Source: Flavobacteriales bacterium
GTDB lineage: Bacteria; Bacteroidota; Bacteroidia; Flavobacteriales_F; PHOS-HE28
NCBI GenBank assembly: GCA_020847755.1
Contig: JADLBK010000151.1
Coordinates: 1-33,380 of the forward strand
Length of the DNA stretch: 33,380 bases
Direction: 5' to 3'
This document shows positions 21,914-29,712 of the stretch, one piece after another. The notes under the pieces are model-generated. The model searched no databases. It had not been told where the DNA came from and saw only the letters and a program-made list of their open reading frames with translations. Made by a program: the position numbers and the translations under genes. Numbering within the stretch: the stretch's first letter is position 1; each line of letters starts with the position of its first letter.

Positions 21914-22399
21914 ATGATCACCAAAGCCCGCATCCTCGAGCTCCTCGACTACGTGAAGGACCCGGAGATCCCGGCCATCAACGTGCTTGAGCTGGGCGTG
22001 GTGCGTCAGGTGGAGGTGGAACCGGACGGCAAGGCCATCATCACCATCACCCCCACCTACACCGGCTGCCCGGCCATGGACGTGATGGCGGCCGACATCA
22101 AGAAGGAACTGCTGGAGGCGGGCGTGCCGGCCGTGGAGGTGAAGATGAGCCTCTCCCCCGCCTGGACCACCGACTGGATCACCGAGACCGGCAAGCGCAA
22201 GCTGAAGGAATACGGCATCGCGCCGCCCGAGAAGACCGCCGACATCCGCGCGCTGAAAGGCAAACAACCCGTGGTGGCCTGCCCGCAATGCGGTTCCCCC
22301 AACACCGTGATGCTCTCCGCCTTCGGCAGCACGGCCTGCAAGGCGCTGTGGAAGTGCAACGACTGCCTGGAGCCCTTCGATCAGTTCAAGTGCCTTTGA
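21914..22399 (+). CDS. paaD: PaaD, iron-sulfur/MIP18-like assembly factor of the epoxidase
   Basis: This 161-residue protein has an N-terminal MIP18/DUF59 domain (LLDYVKDPEIPAINVLELGVV split over the first 36 residues, and TPTYTGCPAMDVM with its conserved Cys). A C-terminal zinc-ribbon-like part has four Cys as CPQC and CNDC. This is the standard PaaD architecture; PaaD is thought to help install or maintain the metal centres of the complex. It follows paaC by 75 bases. The ATG at 21914 matches family N-termini. Confidence 0.93.
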   Translation: MITKARILELLDYVKDPEIPAINVLELGVVRQVEVEPDGKAIITITPTYTGCPAMDVMAADIKKELLEAGVPAVEVKMSLSPAWTTDWITETGKRKLKEYGIAPPEKTADIRALKGKQPVVACPQCGSPNTVMLSAFGSTACKALWKCNDCLEPFDQFKCL

Positions 22400-22426
22400 T
22401 CGATCAGAGGATCAGACCATCAGAAA

Positions 22427-22626
22427 ATGGAAATGCCCGTTACGCGAGTGATCTCGGAGGGCATCGGCTCCAAGGCCTATTGTGCGCTGCTTTCTGCCGC
22501 GCCCGAAGGCGGATACACGGTGAACTTCCCGGTTGCATCACCTATGGGGAAACGATGGAACATGTCTTGAAAATGGCCAAGGAGGCCGTCGCTTTGTACG
22601 TGAAGACGATAGCCTTGGAGGGATAG
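22427..22626 (+). pseudogene. HicB-like antitoxin remnant, frameshifted
   Basis: From ATG 22427 one frame reads to PEGGYTVNFP, then loses sense and stops near 22570. A second frame picks up with LPGCITYGETMEHVLKMAKE and AVALYVKTIALEG, and ends at 22626. Joined, the two match the HicB consensus (GGYxVxFPdlPGCxTyGdTxeEAl..AkEAi.lyl). The join lies at CTTCCCGGTTGC around 22525-22536. The expected intact codons would contain CTTCCCGG twice in a row, ten bases apart, so a single slippage deletion explains the break. No HicA toxin is next to it. Confidence 0.62.
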
Positions 22627-22631
22627 CCGGC

Positions 22632-23009
22632 CTACGCGATCTTCAACCCCTCAATGAACTGAACGTGCTTGCGATTCAACGTGAGCAGCGGGATATCGAA
22701 TGCCATCGCAGCCGCCGCGATCTGGAAATCGACCAAGTGTACTCCCTTGTGAGGTCCGTATCGCACCAGTATGGACCGGAACAAAGCTGAAGAGCGCTCG
22801 TTCGCCGTGAGCCATATGAAGTTGTCCTGAAGATGGCGGTGCAAAGCGAAGAACTCGCGTTTATCACGAGCACCGGCCAGCACCTCGCCCATCACCGCAT
22901 CCGTGATCGCCTTGGGTCTGCCCTTCACCCGCTCGGCAAGTAGCAATGCGTTCTCATGCTCGCGGAGCACGCCAATGATCACCGATGTGTCGATCAGGAC
23001 CGGCTCCAT
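22632..23009 (-). CDS. VapC-like PIN-domain toxin
   Basis: This 125-residue PIN protein begins MEPVLIDTSVIIGVLREHEN with D7 as the first metal ligand. It has the conserved Glu in TDAVMGEVLAGA and an acidic residue in HLVDFQIAAAA, and ends with LLTLNRKHVQFIEGL, all typical VapC features. It probably cleaves RNA (tRNA or rRNA targets are known for the family). It overlaps the upstream antitoxin gene by 16 bases on the same strand. The acidic residues are present, so it looks active. It lies antisense to the paa genes, between paaD and paaG. Confidence 0.88.
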   Translation of the reverse strand: MEPVLIDTSVIIGVLREHENALLLAERVKGRPKAITDAVMGEVLAGARDKREFFALHRHLQDNFIWLTANERSSALFRSILVRYGPHKGVHLVDFQIAAAAMAFDIPLLTLNRKHVQFIEGLKIA

Positions 23010-23218
23010 GCCTTGACGCGCAGTTCTTCAAGGGTGATGTCTCGGTCCTTCCACAGACCGGCCATGGCGAGCAGGGGATCCTCCGATTCCGACAGGCGCA
23101 TCACCCACTCCTCGAACATGCGTGAAACGCTCTGCCCGCGCGCCCTGCCGATGGCTCTTGCCTTCCGGGCAACATCGCGCCGCACGGTCAGGGTCAGTTT
23201 GTCCTTTGTGGTTGCCAT
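22994..23218 (-). CDS. Ribbon-helix-helix-type antitoxin of the VapC-like toxin
   Basis: This 74-residue protein has an N-terminal strand and helices (MATTKDKLTLTVRRDVARKA, then RAIGRARGQSVSRMFEEWVM) typical of ribbon-helix-helix antitoxins of the DUF6364 kind. A C-terminal segment with Trp residues (GLWKDRD, KAWSRS) probably binds the toxin. The protein should repress its own promoter; a perfect TAACTTTG element ends four bases before its ATG. It overlaps the toxin gene by 16 bases. Confidence 0.82.
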   Translation of the reverse strand: MATTKDKLTLTVRRDVARKARAIGRARGQSVSRMFEEWVMRLSESEDPLLAMAGLWKDRDITLEELRVKAWSRS

Positions 23219-23222
23219 ACTT

Positions 23223-23230
23223 CAAAGTTA
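23223..23230 (-). promoter_or_regulatory. TAACTTTG promoter element of the VapBC-like operon
   Basis: On the minus strand this is a perfect TAnnTTTG match, four bases from the antitoxin ATG at 23218. The transcript is therefore probably leaderless. Confidence 0.6.
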
Positions 23231-23291
23231 GTGTCAGCCTACTTCCATGCTCGGATCGAACGTTCGTCCCGATCACCTGATCTTTACCCCC

Positions 23292-24071
23292 ATGCCCTAC
23301 AGCAAGATCCTCTACACTGTCGCCGACGGCATCGCCACCATCACCCTGAACCGTCCGGACAAGCTGAACAGCTTCGATCGCGAAATGGCGCTGGAGACCA
23401 TTGATGCGCTGGACCAGGCCAAGGACGACGCCAGCGTGCGGGCCGTGCTGCTCACCGGCGAAGGGCGGGCCTTCTGCGCGGGGCAGGACCTGGCCGAGGC
23501 CATCGCGCCGGGCACCTTGATCGAGGAGATCATCACCGTGCAGTACAACCCCATCGTGCGGCGCCTGCGCAACTTGCCGAAACCCGTTGTGTGCGCGGTG
23601 AACGGCGTGGCGGCCGGTGCCGGTGCCAATATCGCCTACGCCTGCGACCTCACGCTGGCGGCCGAGAGCGCCAACTTCATCCAGAGCTTCATCAACATCG
23701 GCCTCATCCCCGACAGCGGCGGCACCTACACCCTGCCCCGGCTGGTGGGCATGCAACGCGCCTTCGGGCAGATGATCCTGGCGCCCAAGGTGAGCGCGAA
23801 GGAAGCGGAGTCCATGGGCATGATCTGGAAGGCCGTGCCCGACAGCGAACTGATGAACGAGTCCATGAGCCTGGCCACCAAACTGGCCCGGATGCCCACC
23901 AAGGCCATCGCCCTCACCAAGGAGGCCCTGAACCGTTCGCAGAACACCAGCCTCGACACCCAGCTGGACCACGAGAACGAGTTGCAGAGCATCGCCGGCC
24001 GCAGCTACGACTACAGCGAGGGCGTGAAGGCCTTCTTGGAGAAGCGCAAGCCGGTGTACACCGGCGAGTGA
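23292..24071 (+). CDS. paaG: PaaG-type enoyl-CoA hydratase/isomerase
   Basis: This 259-residue crotonase-fold enzyme has CoA-binding and oxyanion-hole segments AFCAGQDLAEA and GVAAGAGANIAYACDL, and the catalytic-region motif GLIPDSGGTYTLPRLVG. The latter is characteristic of PaaG, which isomerises the ring-epoxide of phenylacetyl-CoA to the oxepin. A C-terminal trimerisation helix with DYSEGVKAFLEKRKP follows. Its position after paaABCD supports this role, although an intact toxin-antitoxin pair on the other strand separates it from paaD. ATG 23292 (MPYSKILYTV) is the start typical of the family. The sequence looks complete. Confidence 0.88.
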   Translation: MPYSKILYTVADGIATITLNRPDKLNSFDREMALETIDALDQAKDDASVRAVLLTGEGRAFCAGQDLAEAIAPGTLIEEIITVQYNPIVRRLRNLPKPVVCAVNGVAAGAGANIAYACDLTLAAESANFIQSFINIGLIPDSGGTYTLPRLVGMQRAFGQMILAPKVSAKEAESMGMIWKAVPDSELMNESMSLATKLARMPTKAIALTKEALNRSQNTSLDTQLDHENELQSIAGRSYDYSEGVKAFLEKRKPVYTGE

Positions 24072-24101
24072 GCCGGTCGCTTCCCCGACCGATCCCCGGA
24101 A

Positions 24102-24872
24102 CTACCGTTTCGCCGCTTCAGCTTTGAACCGATTGATGGCGTTCATCGCGAAGTCCGAGAGGATGAGCCGACCGCTGGTGGCCGCACGCTCGGCGAGCAA
24201 GCTGTCCCAATCCTCGGTGCCGCGCCAAAGCACGCGCTTCAGGTCGCGCATGGCATCCGGGCTGTAGCCGGCCAGCTCGCGGGCATGGGCGTCCCCGGCC
24301 TGGTCCAGTTCCTCCACCGTGGCGAACACCGCCTGGTAGAGGCCGCTCTGCCTGCACCAGTCCGCATCGCGCCAGGCCGCCGGGGTGAAGCTCATGAACC
24401 CGAACGCCCCGGTGCCCACCTTGCGCTCCACGGCCGGGCCCACTACGAAGGGACCGATGCCGATGGCCAATTCGCTGAGGCGTGCGCTCGATCCGCTGTG
24501 GGCGTAGCTGACGTCACAGGCCGCTGCCAGGCCCACCCCACCGCCGACCGCCTTGCCGTGCACCCGGCCGATGACCAGGCATGGCGCGGTGCGGATCGCA
24601 TTGATCACCAGCGCGAACCCGCTGAAGAAGGCCAGCCCCTTGGCGGCCGTGTCGATGGTGAGCAGTTCATCGAAGCTGGCCCCGGCGCAGAAGGCCTTGT
24701 CGCCGTCGCTCCGCAGCACGATGACGCGCACCGCCGGATCGGCGCCCATGCGGGTGATGGCGTCCGCCAGGTCGCGCAGCACGTGCCCGGGCAGGCTGTT
24801 GCTCTTGGGGTGATGGAAGGTGACGGTGGCGATGCCGTCCGCCACGGCGTGCTTGACGTAGCCGTCGTTCAT
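24102..24872 (-). CDS. Enoyl-CoA hydratase/isomerase family protein
   Basis: This 256-residue crotonase-fold protein contains FCAGASFDELLTI and GKAVGGGVGLAAACDVSYA (the oxyanion hole), SELAIGIGPFVVGPAVERKVG in place of the usual catalytic segment, and a helical C-terminus. The position usually held by a catalytic Glu is not obvious to me (IGIGPFVVGP), so the reaction is uncertain. It converges on paaG, 30 bases apart. Being next to the paa genes, it might act in phenylacetate or general acyl-CoA breakdown, for example as a PaaF-like hydratase, but this is inference. ATG 24872 fits the N-terminal strand (VKHAVADGIATVTF). Confidence 0.82.
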   Translation of the reverse strand: MNDGYVKHAVADGIATVTFHHPKSNSLPGHVLRDLADAITRMGADPAVRVIVLRSDGDKAFCAGASFDELLTIDTAAKGLAFFSGFALVINAIRTAPCLVIGRVHGKAVGGGVGLAAACDVSYAHSGSSARLSELAIGIGPFVVGPAVERKVGTGAFGFMSFTPAAWRDADWCRQSGLYQAVFATVEELDQAGDAHARELAGYSPDAMRDLKRVLWRGTEDWDSLLAERAATSGRLILSDFAMNAINRFKAEAAKR

Positions 24873-24973
24873 GGGAGTGCGTTGATGCGGCGCGAAGTTC
24901 GGCAGGCGGGGGCAACCCACCTCCGTCCAGGCCCGTAAGAAGGACTGGCCCGGACCACCCGGGCGCTCCGCCT

Positions 24974-26440
24974 TTGGACCTGCGCCGGCCTTCCACCACC
25001 CGCACCGTGCTGCTGGTGCTCCTCACCACGCTGATCACGGTGGGTGCGGCGCTGGTGGCCTGGTCGCATTCCGCCACACGACGCACCCTGCGGCACGAGG
25101 CGGTGGCCCGGCTCAGCGGCATCACCGGCACCCTGGCCACGGCCCTCGACGGCGGCCGGGTGACGCGTCTGCTGGAGAAGTACGACTCCCGTGGACTCCT
25201 GCTGCACAATGCCCAGGACCCCTGGTACTACGTGCTGCACGAGAACCTGCGCAAGCCGGCCGAAGCCAACCGGCTGAGCTTGCCCTTGCGCTTGGTGGCC
25301 TTCGATGCGGGCAAACGGGAACTGCAGGTGGTGGTGACCAGTGCCGGAACACCGGTGCTCCGCGATGTGTACACCGGTCCGGCCCAGGCTGCGCTCATCG
25401 CCACCATCCTCGAAGGTCGGATCGACCCGGGTCGCGTGCTGGCGGATGATCAGGTGGTGGCCTTCGACGCCGTTCGCAACGGGCGCGGCAAGGTGGTGGC
25501 GGTCCTGGTGGCCGAGCTGCCCACCGCGGAGCTCGATGCCCTGGCCCTGGGACGCCTGTGGCGCAACGTGGGGCTCCTGGCCCTGGCCCTCCTGCTGGTG
25601 GGCGGATTCCTCGTGCGCTTCGTGGGCGGCCTCGTGCGACGCGAGGAAGATGCCCGCAATGCCCTGCAGGAGCGGCACGATGGCGTGACGGACAGCATCG
25701 CCTATGCCGGCAAGATCCAGTCAGCCTTGATCCCCCGGCCCGAGCGATACGCCGAGCTCTTCGACGACCACTTCGTGCTCAACCGTCCCAAGGATGTGGT
25801 GAGCGGGGATTTCCACTGGGTCCACAGGCTCAGCGAACACGTGCGCCTGGTGGCCCAGGCCGATTGCACCGGGCATGGGCTTCCGGGCGCGATGATGGCC
25901 GCCATCGGCTGTTCGCTGCTGAACGAGCTGGTCACCCAGCACCCGGAAAAGGACCCGGCCGAGCTGCTGGCCCTGCTCAACCAGCGCATGATCCAAGCCT
26001 TGAACCAGCGCGCTGAACACCTTGGAGCCGGGGACGGTATGGACATCGCCCTGTGCCGGGTGGACCGCGACCAGCGCGAGATCCTCTTTGCGGGCGCCTT
26101 CCGTCCGCTCTATTGGATGCACGATGGCCAGCTCACGGTGATCAACGGCGACAGACGGCCGATCGGTGGCAACCAGCATGACGCGGACCGTCGGTTCACC
26201 GTGCACCGCCTGGCCTACCACGCCGGCGACCGCATCTACCTCTTCAGCGACGGCTATGTGGACCAGTTCGGCGGGCCGGACGGCCGCAAGTTCATGGCCA
26301 CCCGCTTCAGCGCCATCCTCGAGCAGCACCAGCACCTGCCGATGGCCCTGCAGGCCGAAGAGCTGGAACGCGCGTTCGACGCGTGGAAGGGCGCCCACGA
26401 GCAGATGGACGATGTGTGCGTGCTCGGCCTGGCCGTGTAG
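24974..26440 (+). CDS. Membrane-bound SpoIIE/PP2C-family protein phosphatase
   Basis: This 488-residue protein has an N-terminal membrane helix (about 10-30), an extracytoplasmic sensor region (about 35-200) and a second helix (about 200-220). A short linker leads to a C-terminal SpoIIE phosphatase domain (about 235-488) with DVVSGDFHWV, AQADCTGHGLPGAMMAAIG and DRIYLFSDGYVDQFGG. The Asp residues of these motifs bind the Mn or Mg ions. Such proteins dephosphorylate anti-sigma-factor antagonists or act as outputs of membrane sensing. The start is unclear: TTG 24974 gives a complete first helix, and I see no upstream ATG in frame. It is divergent from the enoyl-CoA hydratase gene with about 100 bases between them. 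Confidence 0.88.
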   Translation: MDLRRPSTTRTVLLVLLTTLITVGAALVAWSHSATRRTLRHEAVARLSGITGTLATALDGGRVTRLLEKYDSRGLLLHNAQDPWYYVLHENLRKPAEANRLSLPLRLVAFDAGKRELQVVVTSAGTPVLRDVYTGPAQAALIATILEGRIDPGRVLADDQVVAFDAVRNGRGKVVAVLVAELPTAELDALALGRLWRNVGLLALALLLVGGFLVRFVGGLVRREEDARNALQERHDGVTDSIAYAGKIQSALIPRPERYAELFDDHFVLNRPKDVVSGDFHWVHRLSEHVRLVAQADCTGHGLPGAMMAAIGCSLLNELVTQHPEKDPAELLALLNQRMIQALNQRAEHLGAGDGMDIALCRVDRDQREILFAGAFRPLYWMHDGQLTVINGDRRPIGGNQHDADRRFTVHRLAYHAGDRIYLFSDGYVDQFGGPDGRKFMATRFSAILEQHQHLPMALQAEELERAFDAWKGAHEQMDDVCVLGLAV

Positions 26441-26467
26441 CGCGCCTTCCGTTCCGAAAGGGCCGTC

Positions 26468-26475
26468 TATCTTTG
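26468..26475 (+). promoter_or_regulatory. TATCTTTG promoter element of the DUF349 operon
   Basis: This perfect TAnnTTTG match lies 37 bases before the ATG at 26513, 28 bases after the phosphatase stop. Confidence 0.6.
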
Positions 26476-26512
26476 AACGGCGGTGCACCTGAGCGGTCGA
26501 CCGCAGTTGACC

Positions 26513-28255
26513 ATGACGACGAAACCGGAGCTCATCGCCCGAATGGAGGCGCTGCTCCAGAACGAAGACCTGGAGCACACCGCCGAGCTGGTGGATGCCG
26601 TGAAGGAGAGCTATGAGGCGCTGGTGGCCGAGGCCCAGCATGCCGCCACCGTGGCCGCGGGCGAACCGCCTGCCGAGGGTGCCGAGGCCCCCGCGCAGGC
26701 CCCCATCGAATCCGCGCCGCTGGGCGACGAGGACGACAAGCGGTTCAAACAGCTGGTGGACGCCTTTCACACCAAGGTGAACGAAGTGCGGCGCCGCAAA
26801 GCCAAGGAGGAGGCCGACAACCTGGCCGCCAAGCTGGCCGTGATGGAGGAGCTCAAGGCCCTCATCCACCAGGAGGAGAACATCGGCAGCGCGTTCCAGC
26901 GCTTCAAGGACCTGCAGGAGAAGTGGAAGACCATCGGCCCCGTGCCCCAACAGGCCTACCGTGATCTGCAACGGGACTTCGCCCATCTCCTGGACGACTT
27001 CTTCTACCACATCCGCATCTACAAGGAGCTGCGCGACCACGACCTGAAGAAGAACACCGCCCTCAAGCAGGCCCTGATCGCCGACATGGAGGCCGTGCAG
27101 CGCGTGGGCAGCGTGAAGGAGGCCGAGGCCCTGGTGAAGGAGTATCAGGAGAAGTGGCACCAGATCGGGCCCGTGGTGAAGGAGGAATGGGAGGCGGTCC
27201 GCGACCGGTTCTGGAACGCCACACGCGTGGTGTACGAGCGCATCCACGAGTACTACAAGGCCCGCCGCACCGAGCACGAGACCAATCTGGCCGCCAAGCA
27301 GGCCCTGATCGACAAGGTGCAGGCCCTGGTGGAACAAAGCGCCGAGGTGGCCGTGAAGGACTGGAAGGCCCTCACCGACCAGGTGTTGGAGGCCCAGAAC
27401 GCCTGGAAGTCCATCGGCTTCGCCACGAAAAAGGACAACGAGCGCATCTGGAAGGAGTTCCGCAACACCTGCAACGCCTTCTTCGACCGCAAGAAGCAGT
27501 ACTTCGATGCGCTGAAGGACCAGTTCAAGGGTGCCCGCGAGAAGAAGCAGGCCCTGCTGGACCAGGCGCTGGCCTTGAAGGACAGCACCGAATGGCGGCA
27601 GACCGCCGACAAGCTGAAGTCCCTGCAGCAGCAGTGGAAGGAGGCCGGATCCGCCGGGCCGCGCGACGAGCAGAAGCTGTGGAACAGGTTCCGCGAGGCG
27701 TGCGACGCCTTCTTCGCCGCCCGCAAAGCACACTTCGACAAGCTGGACGGCGAACAGGCCGAGCACCTGAAGGCCCGCGAGGCCCTGCTGACGGAGCTGG
27801 AAGGCTTCGCCCATACCGGCGACCGCAATGCGGACCTGGACACCTTGAAGAACTTCAGCAAGCGCTGGCTGGAATGCGGCCGGGTGTCGCCCAAGCATTT
27901 CGACACGCTGCAGGACCGCTACCGGGCCGCGCTGGACAAGCACTACGGACAGCTCAAGGTGGAGGGCGAGGAACGTCGGAGGGCCCAGTTCCACGACCAC
28001 GTGGAGAACCTGAAGAGCGCCCCCGACGGCCGCGATCGCATCGAGCGCGAGACCCGTTTCGTGAAGCGCAAGATCGAGGAGATGGAGAACGAGCTGCGCC
28101 AGTTCGAGAACAAGATGGGCATGTTCAACTTCAAGAGCGCCAGTGGCGAGGCCATGCGGAAGGAATTGGAGAAGCAGGCGGACCGCACCCGTCGCGATGT
28201 GGAGCGCCTGCGCGAACAGCACAAGCAGCTGGTGAAGGAGCTGCGTCAGGCGTGA
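26513..28255 (+). CDS. DUF349 multi-repeat protein
   Basis: This 580-residue, highly charged, almost all-helical cytosolic protein has at least five DUF349 units. Each unit has the pattern W..IG.v....(L/I)W..F...c..FF: EKWKTIGPV, EKWHQIGPV, NAWKSIGFA, QQWKEAGSA and KRWLECGRV. A C-terminal coiled coil follows (about 500-580). The N-terminal 70 residues end in a low-complexity Ala/Glu/Pro linker. The family is widespread in Bacteroidota and has no settled role known to me. The gene starts an operon: its stop overlaps the thioesterase start (GTGA) and the next gene overlaps in turn. ATG 26513 is preferred to an upstream GTG at 26483 because of the promoter distance. Confidence 0.88.
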   Translation: MTTKPELIARMEALLQNEDLEHTAELVDAVKESYEALVAEAQHAATVAAGEPPAEGAEAPAQAPIESAPLGDEDDKRFKQLVDAFHTKVNEVRRRKAKEEADNLAAKLAVMEELKALIHQEENIGSAFQRFKDLQEKWKTIGPVPQQAYRDLQRDFAHLLDDFFYHIRIYKELRDHDLKKNTALKQALIADMEAVQRVGSVKEAEALVKEYQEKWHQIGPVVKEEWEAVRDRFWNATRVVYERIHEYYKARRTEHETNLAAKQALIDKVQALVEQSAEVAVKDWKALTDQVLEAQNAWKSIGFATKKDNERIWKEFRNTCNAFFDRKKQYFDALKDQFKGAREKKQALLDQALALKDSTEWRQTADKLKSLQQQWKEAGSAGPRDEQKLWNRFREACDAFFAARKAHFDKLDGEQAEHLKAREALLTELEGFAHTGDRNADLDTLKNFSKRWLECGRVSPKHFDTLQDRYRAALDKHYGQLKVEGEERRRAQFHDHVENLKSAPDGRDRIERETRFVKRKIEEMENELRQFENKMGMFNFKSASGEAMRKELEKQADRTRRDVERLREQHKQLVKELRQA

Positions 28256-28671
28256 ACGCCGCCGACAGCGATCTGCCCATCGGGCTCGACATCACCGTCG
28301 CCTGGGGCGAACAGGACCTCTTCGGCCACGTGAACAACGTGGTCTACTTCCGCTGGATGGAAAGTGTGCGCATGCACTTCCTGGACCGCATCGGCGCGCT
28401 GCGCTCGCACGCCGAGCAGGGCATCGGCGTGATCCTGGCCAGCACGACCTGCGACTTCAAGCGCCCGGTGCACTGGCCCGCCGCGCTGCACATCCGCACC
28501 GGCGCTGTGCATGTGGGCACCACCAGCTTCACCCTGGCCTACCGCCTCACCGATGCCGATGGCACCGTGCTGGCCGAGGGGACCAGCGTGCAGGTGATGT
28601 ACGACTACACCAAAGGCCGCAAGGTGCCCATCCCCGGCCCCATCCGCACCGCCATCGCGACCCTGACATGA
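28252..28671 (+). CDS. Acyl-CoA thioesterase, 4HBT hotdog family
   Basis: This 139-residue hotdog-fold protein starts at GTG, which overlaps the DUF349 stop (GTGA). The family motif DLFGHVNNVVYFRWMES contains the conserved Asp/His/Asn active-site region (D-x-x-x-H-x-N-N-x-x-Y), and CDFKRPVHWP with TTSFTLAYRL forms later strands. Relatives include YbgC and 4-hydroxybenzoyl-CoA thioesterases, which hydrolyse acyl-CoA. The acyl chain preferred is not evident, although nearby paa genes make an aromatic acyl-CoA possible. It overlaps the next gene by four bases (ATGA). Confidence 0.9.
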   Translation: MNAADSDLPIGLDITVAWGEQDLFGHVNNVVYFRWMESVRMHFLDRIGALRSHAEQGIGVILASTTCDFKRPVHWPAALHIRTGAVHVGTTSFTLAYRLTDADGTVLAEGTSVQVMYDYTKGRKVPIPGPIRTAIATLT

Positions 28672-29162
28672 GGACCACGCTGCAAACCCTGCTCGTCCTG
28701 CTCGCCCTGTCGCCCGGCTGTCAGCCCCCGTCCGCTGCGCCCGCCGAGGTGCCGAGGGACGGCTGGGACCTCGCCGGCACCCTGCTGGGAGAATGGGTGG
28801 ACAGCACCAGCAGCGACACTTTCACGGTGGTGGAGGCCTGGACGCGGGTGGACGACAGCACGCTGTCCGGAACAGGCCGCGTGCTCGCCGGCGTGGATAC
28901 GGTGTTCATCGAAGGGCTGAAGCTGATGCGGCGCGGGGGCGACCTGGTGTATTCCGCACTGCCCGGGGGGCAGAACAACGGAGAGTGGACGGACTTCACC
29001 GCCGGGCCCATGCAGGGCGACACCCTCCACTTCACGAACGCGGCGCACGACTTCCCGCAGCATATCCGCTATTTCCGAGAAGGAGCCGGTTGGCATGCGA
29101 TCGTCTCGGGTCTTTCGAAGGGCGCACCGCATGAAGAGCACTACCGGTTCAGGCCGCGCTGA
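28668..29162 (+). CDS. DUF6265-like lipoprotein
   Basis: This 164-residue exported protein has a lipobox-type signal (LLVLLALSPGC, Cys near 18), so it is probably lipidated. The mature part contains LLGEWVDSTSSDTFTVVEAW, STLSGTGRVLAG, a VYSALPGGQNNGEWTDFTA stretch, and HFTNAAHDFPQHIRYFREG. This matches the DUF6265 beta-barrel pattern, including the HDFPQ motif. The function is unknown. It closes the DUF349-thioesterase operon by an ATGA overlap with the thioesterase gene. Confidence 0.78.
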   Translation: MRTTLQTLLVLLALSPGCQPPSAAPAEVPRDGWDLAGTLLGEWVDSTSSDTFTVVEAWTRVDDSTLSGTGRVLAGVDTVFIEGLKLMRRGGDLVYSALPGGQNNGEWTDFTAGPMQGDTLHFTNAAHDFPQHIRYFREGAGWHAIVSGLSKGAPHEEHYRFRPR

Positions 29163-29193
29163 CCCGCCGCGAGGACCAGTGCACGCGGTTCAC

Positions 29194-29201
29194 TAGCTTC
29201 G
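29194..29201 (+). promoter_or_regulatory. TAGCTTCG promoter-like element of mscL
   Basis: TAGCTTCG matches TAnnTTTG at seven of eight positions and lies 35 bases before the mscL ATG at 29237. Confidence 0.45.
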
Positions 29202-29236
29202 CCCGTACAACCTCACCCTCTAACCCCCTGTTGACC

Positions 29237-29665
29237 ATGAGCATGATGAAGGAGTTCAAGGAGTTCGCGATGCGCGGCAACCTGGTGGACACTGCGGTCG
29301 CTTTTGTGATGGGCGGGGCCTTCGGCAAGGTCGTCAGCGGCTTCGTGGATGGCATGGTGATGCCGCTCGTGGGCATGCTGACCAGTGGCGTCGACTTCAA
29401 GGAACTGAAGTGGGTGATCCAACATGGGGTGGCGGAAGTGAAGGATGCCGCCGGCGCCGTGGTGACACCTGCCGTGGCCGAGGTATCGGTCAAGTACGGT
29501 GCGTTCATCACGGTGATCATCGACTTCCTCATCGTGGCGTTCGCCATCTTCATGGTGGTGAAGGCCATGAACAAGATGAAGAAGGGCGAGCCGGCGCCCC
29601 CGCCCGCCGGTCCGAGCAACGAGGAGAAACTCCTCATGGAGATCCGTGACTCGTTGCGCAAGTAG
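29237..29665 (+). CDS. mscL: Large-conductance mechanosensitive channel MscL
   Basis: This 142-residue inner-membrane channel opens under membrane tension to release solutes after osmotic downshock. The N-terminal helix and first membrane helix (KEFAMRGNLVDTAVAFVMGG, then AFGKVVSGFVDGMVMPLVG) hold the Gly/Ala packing pattern of the pore. The periplasmic loop spans about 50-88, the second helix (GAFITVIIDFLIVAFAIFMV) about 90-110, and the C-terminal cytoplasmic helix (EEKLLMEIRDSLRK) ends the protein. Length is normal for the family. ATG 29237 is preferred over the TTG six bases upstream. A strong bidirectional terminator follows. Confidence 0.96.
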   Translation: MSMMKEFKEFAMRGNLVDTAVAFVMGGAFGKVVSGFVDGMVMPLVGMLTSGVDFKELKWVIQHGVAEVKDAAGAVVTPAVAEVSVKYGAFITVIIDFLIVAFAIFMVVKAMNKMKKGEPAPPPAGPSNEEKLLMEIRDSLRK

Positions 29666-29687
29666 GCGATCCGTTCGCGCTCTTTCC

Positions 29688-29711
29688 GAAGCCCCGGCAC
29701 GCCGGGGCTTC
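29688..29711. terminator. Bidirectional terminator
   Basis: GAAGCCCCGGC and GCCGGGGCTTC form a near-perfect palindrome between the convergent mscL and ABC ATPase genes. TCTTT lies upstream and CGTCATT downstream. Confidence 0.75.
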
Positions 29712-29712
29712 G

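Noticed and set aside
22397..22426. Repeated ATCAG motif after paaD
   Set aside because: The copies are short and irregular (GATCGATCAG, GATCAGACC, ATCAGAAA). They could be chance, and no function is visible.
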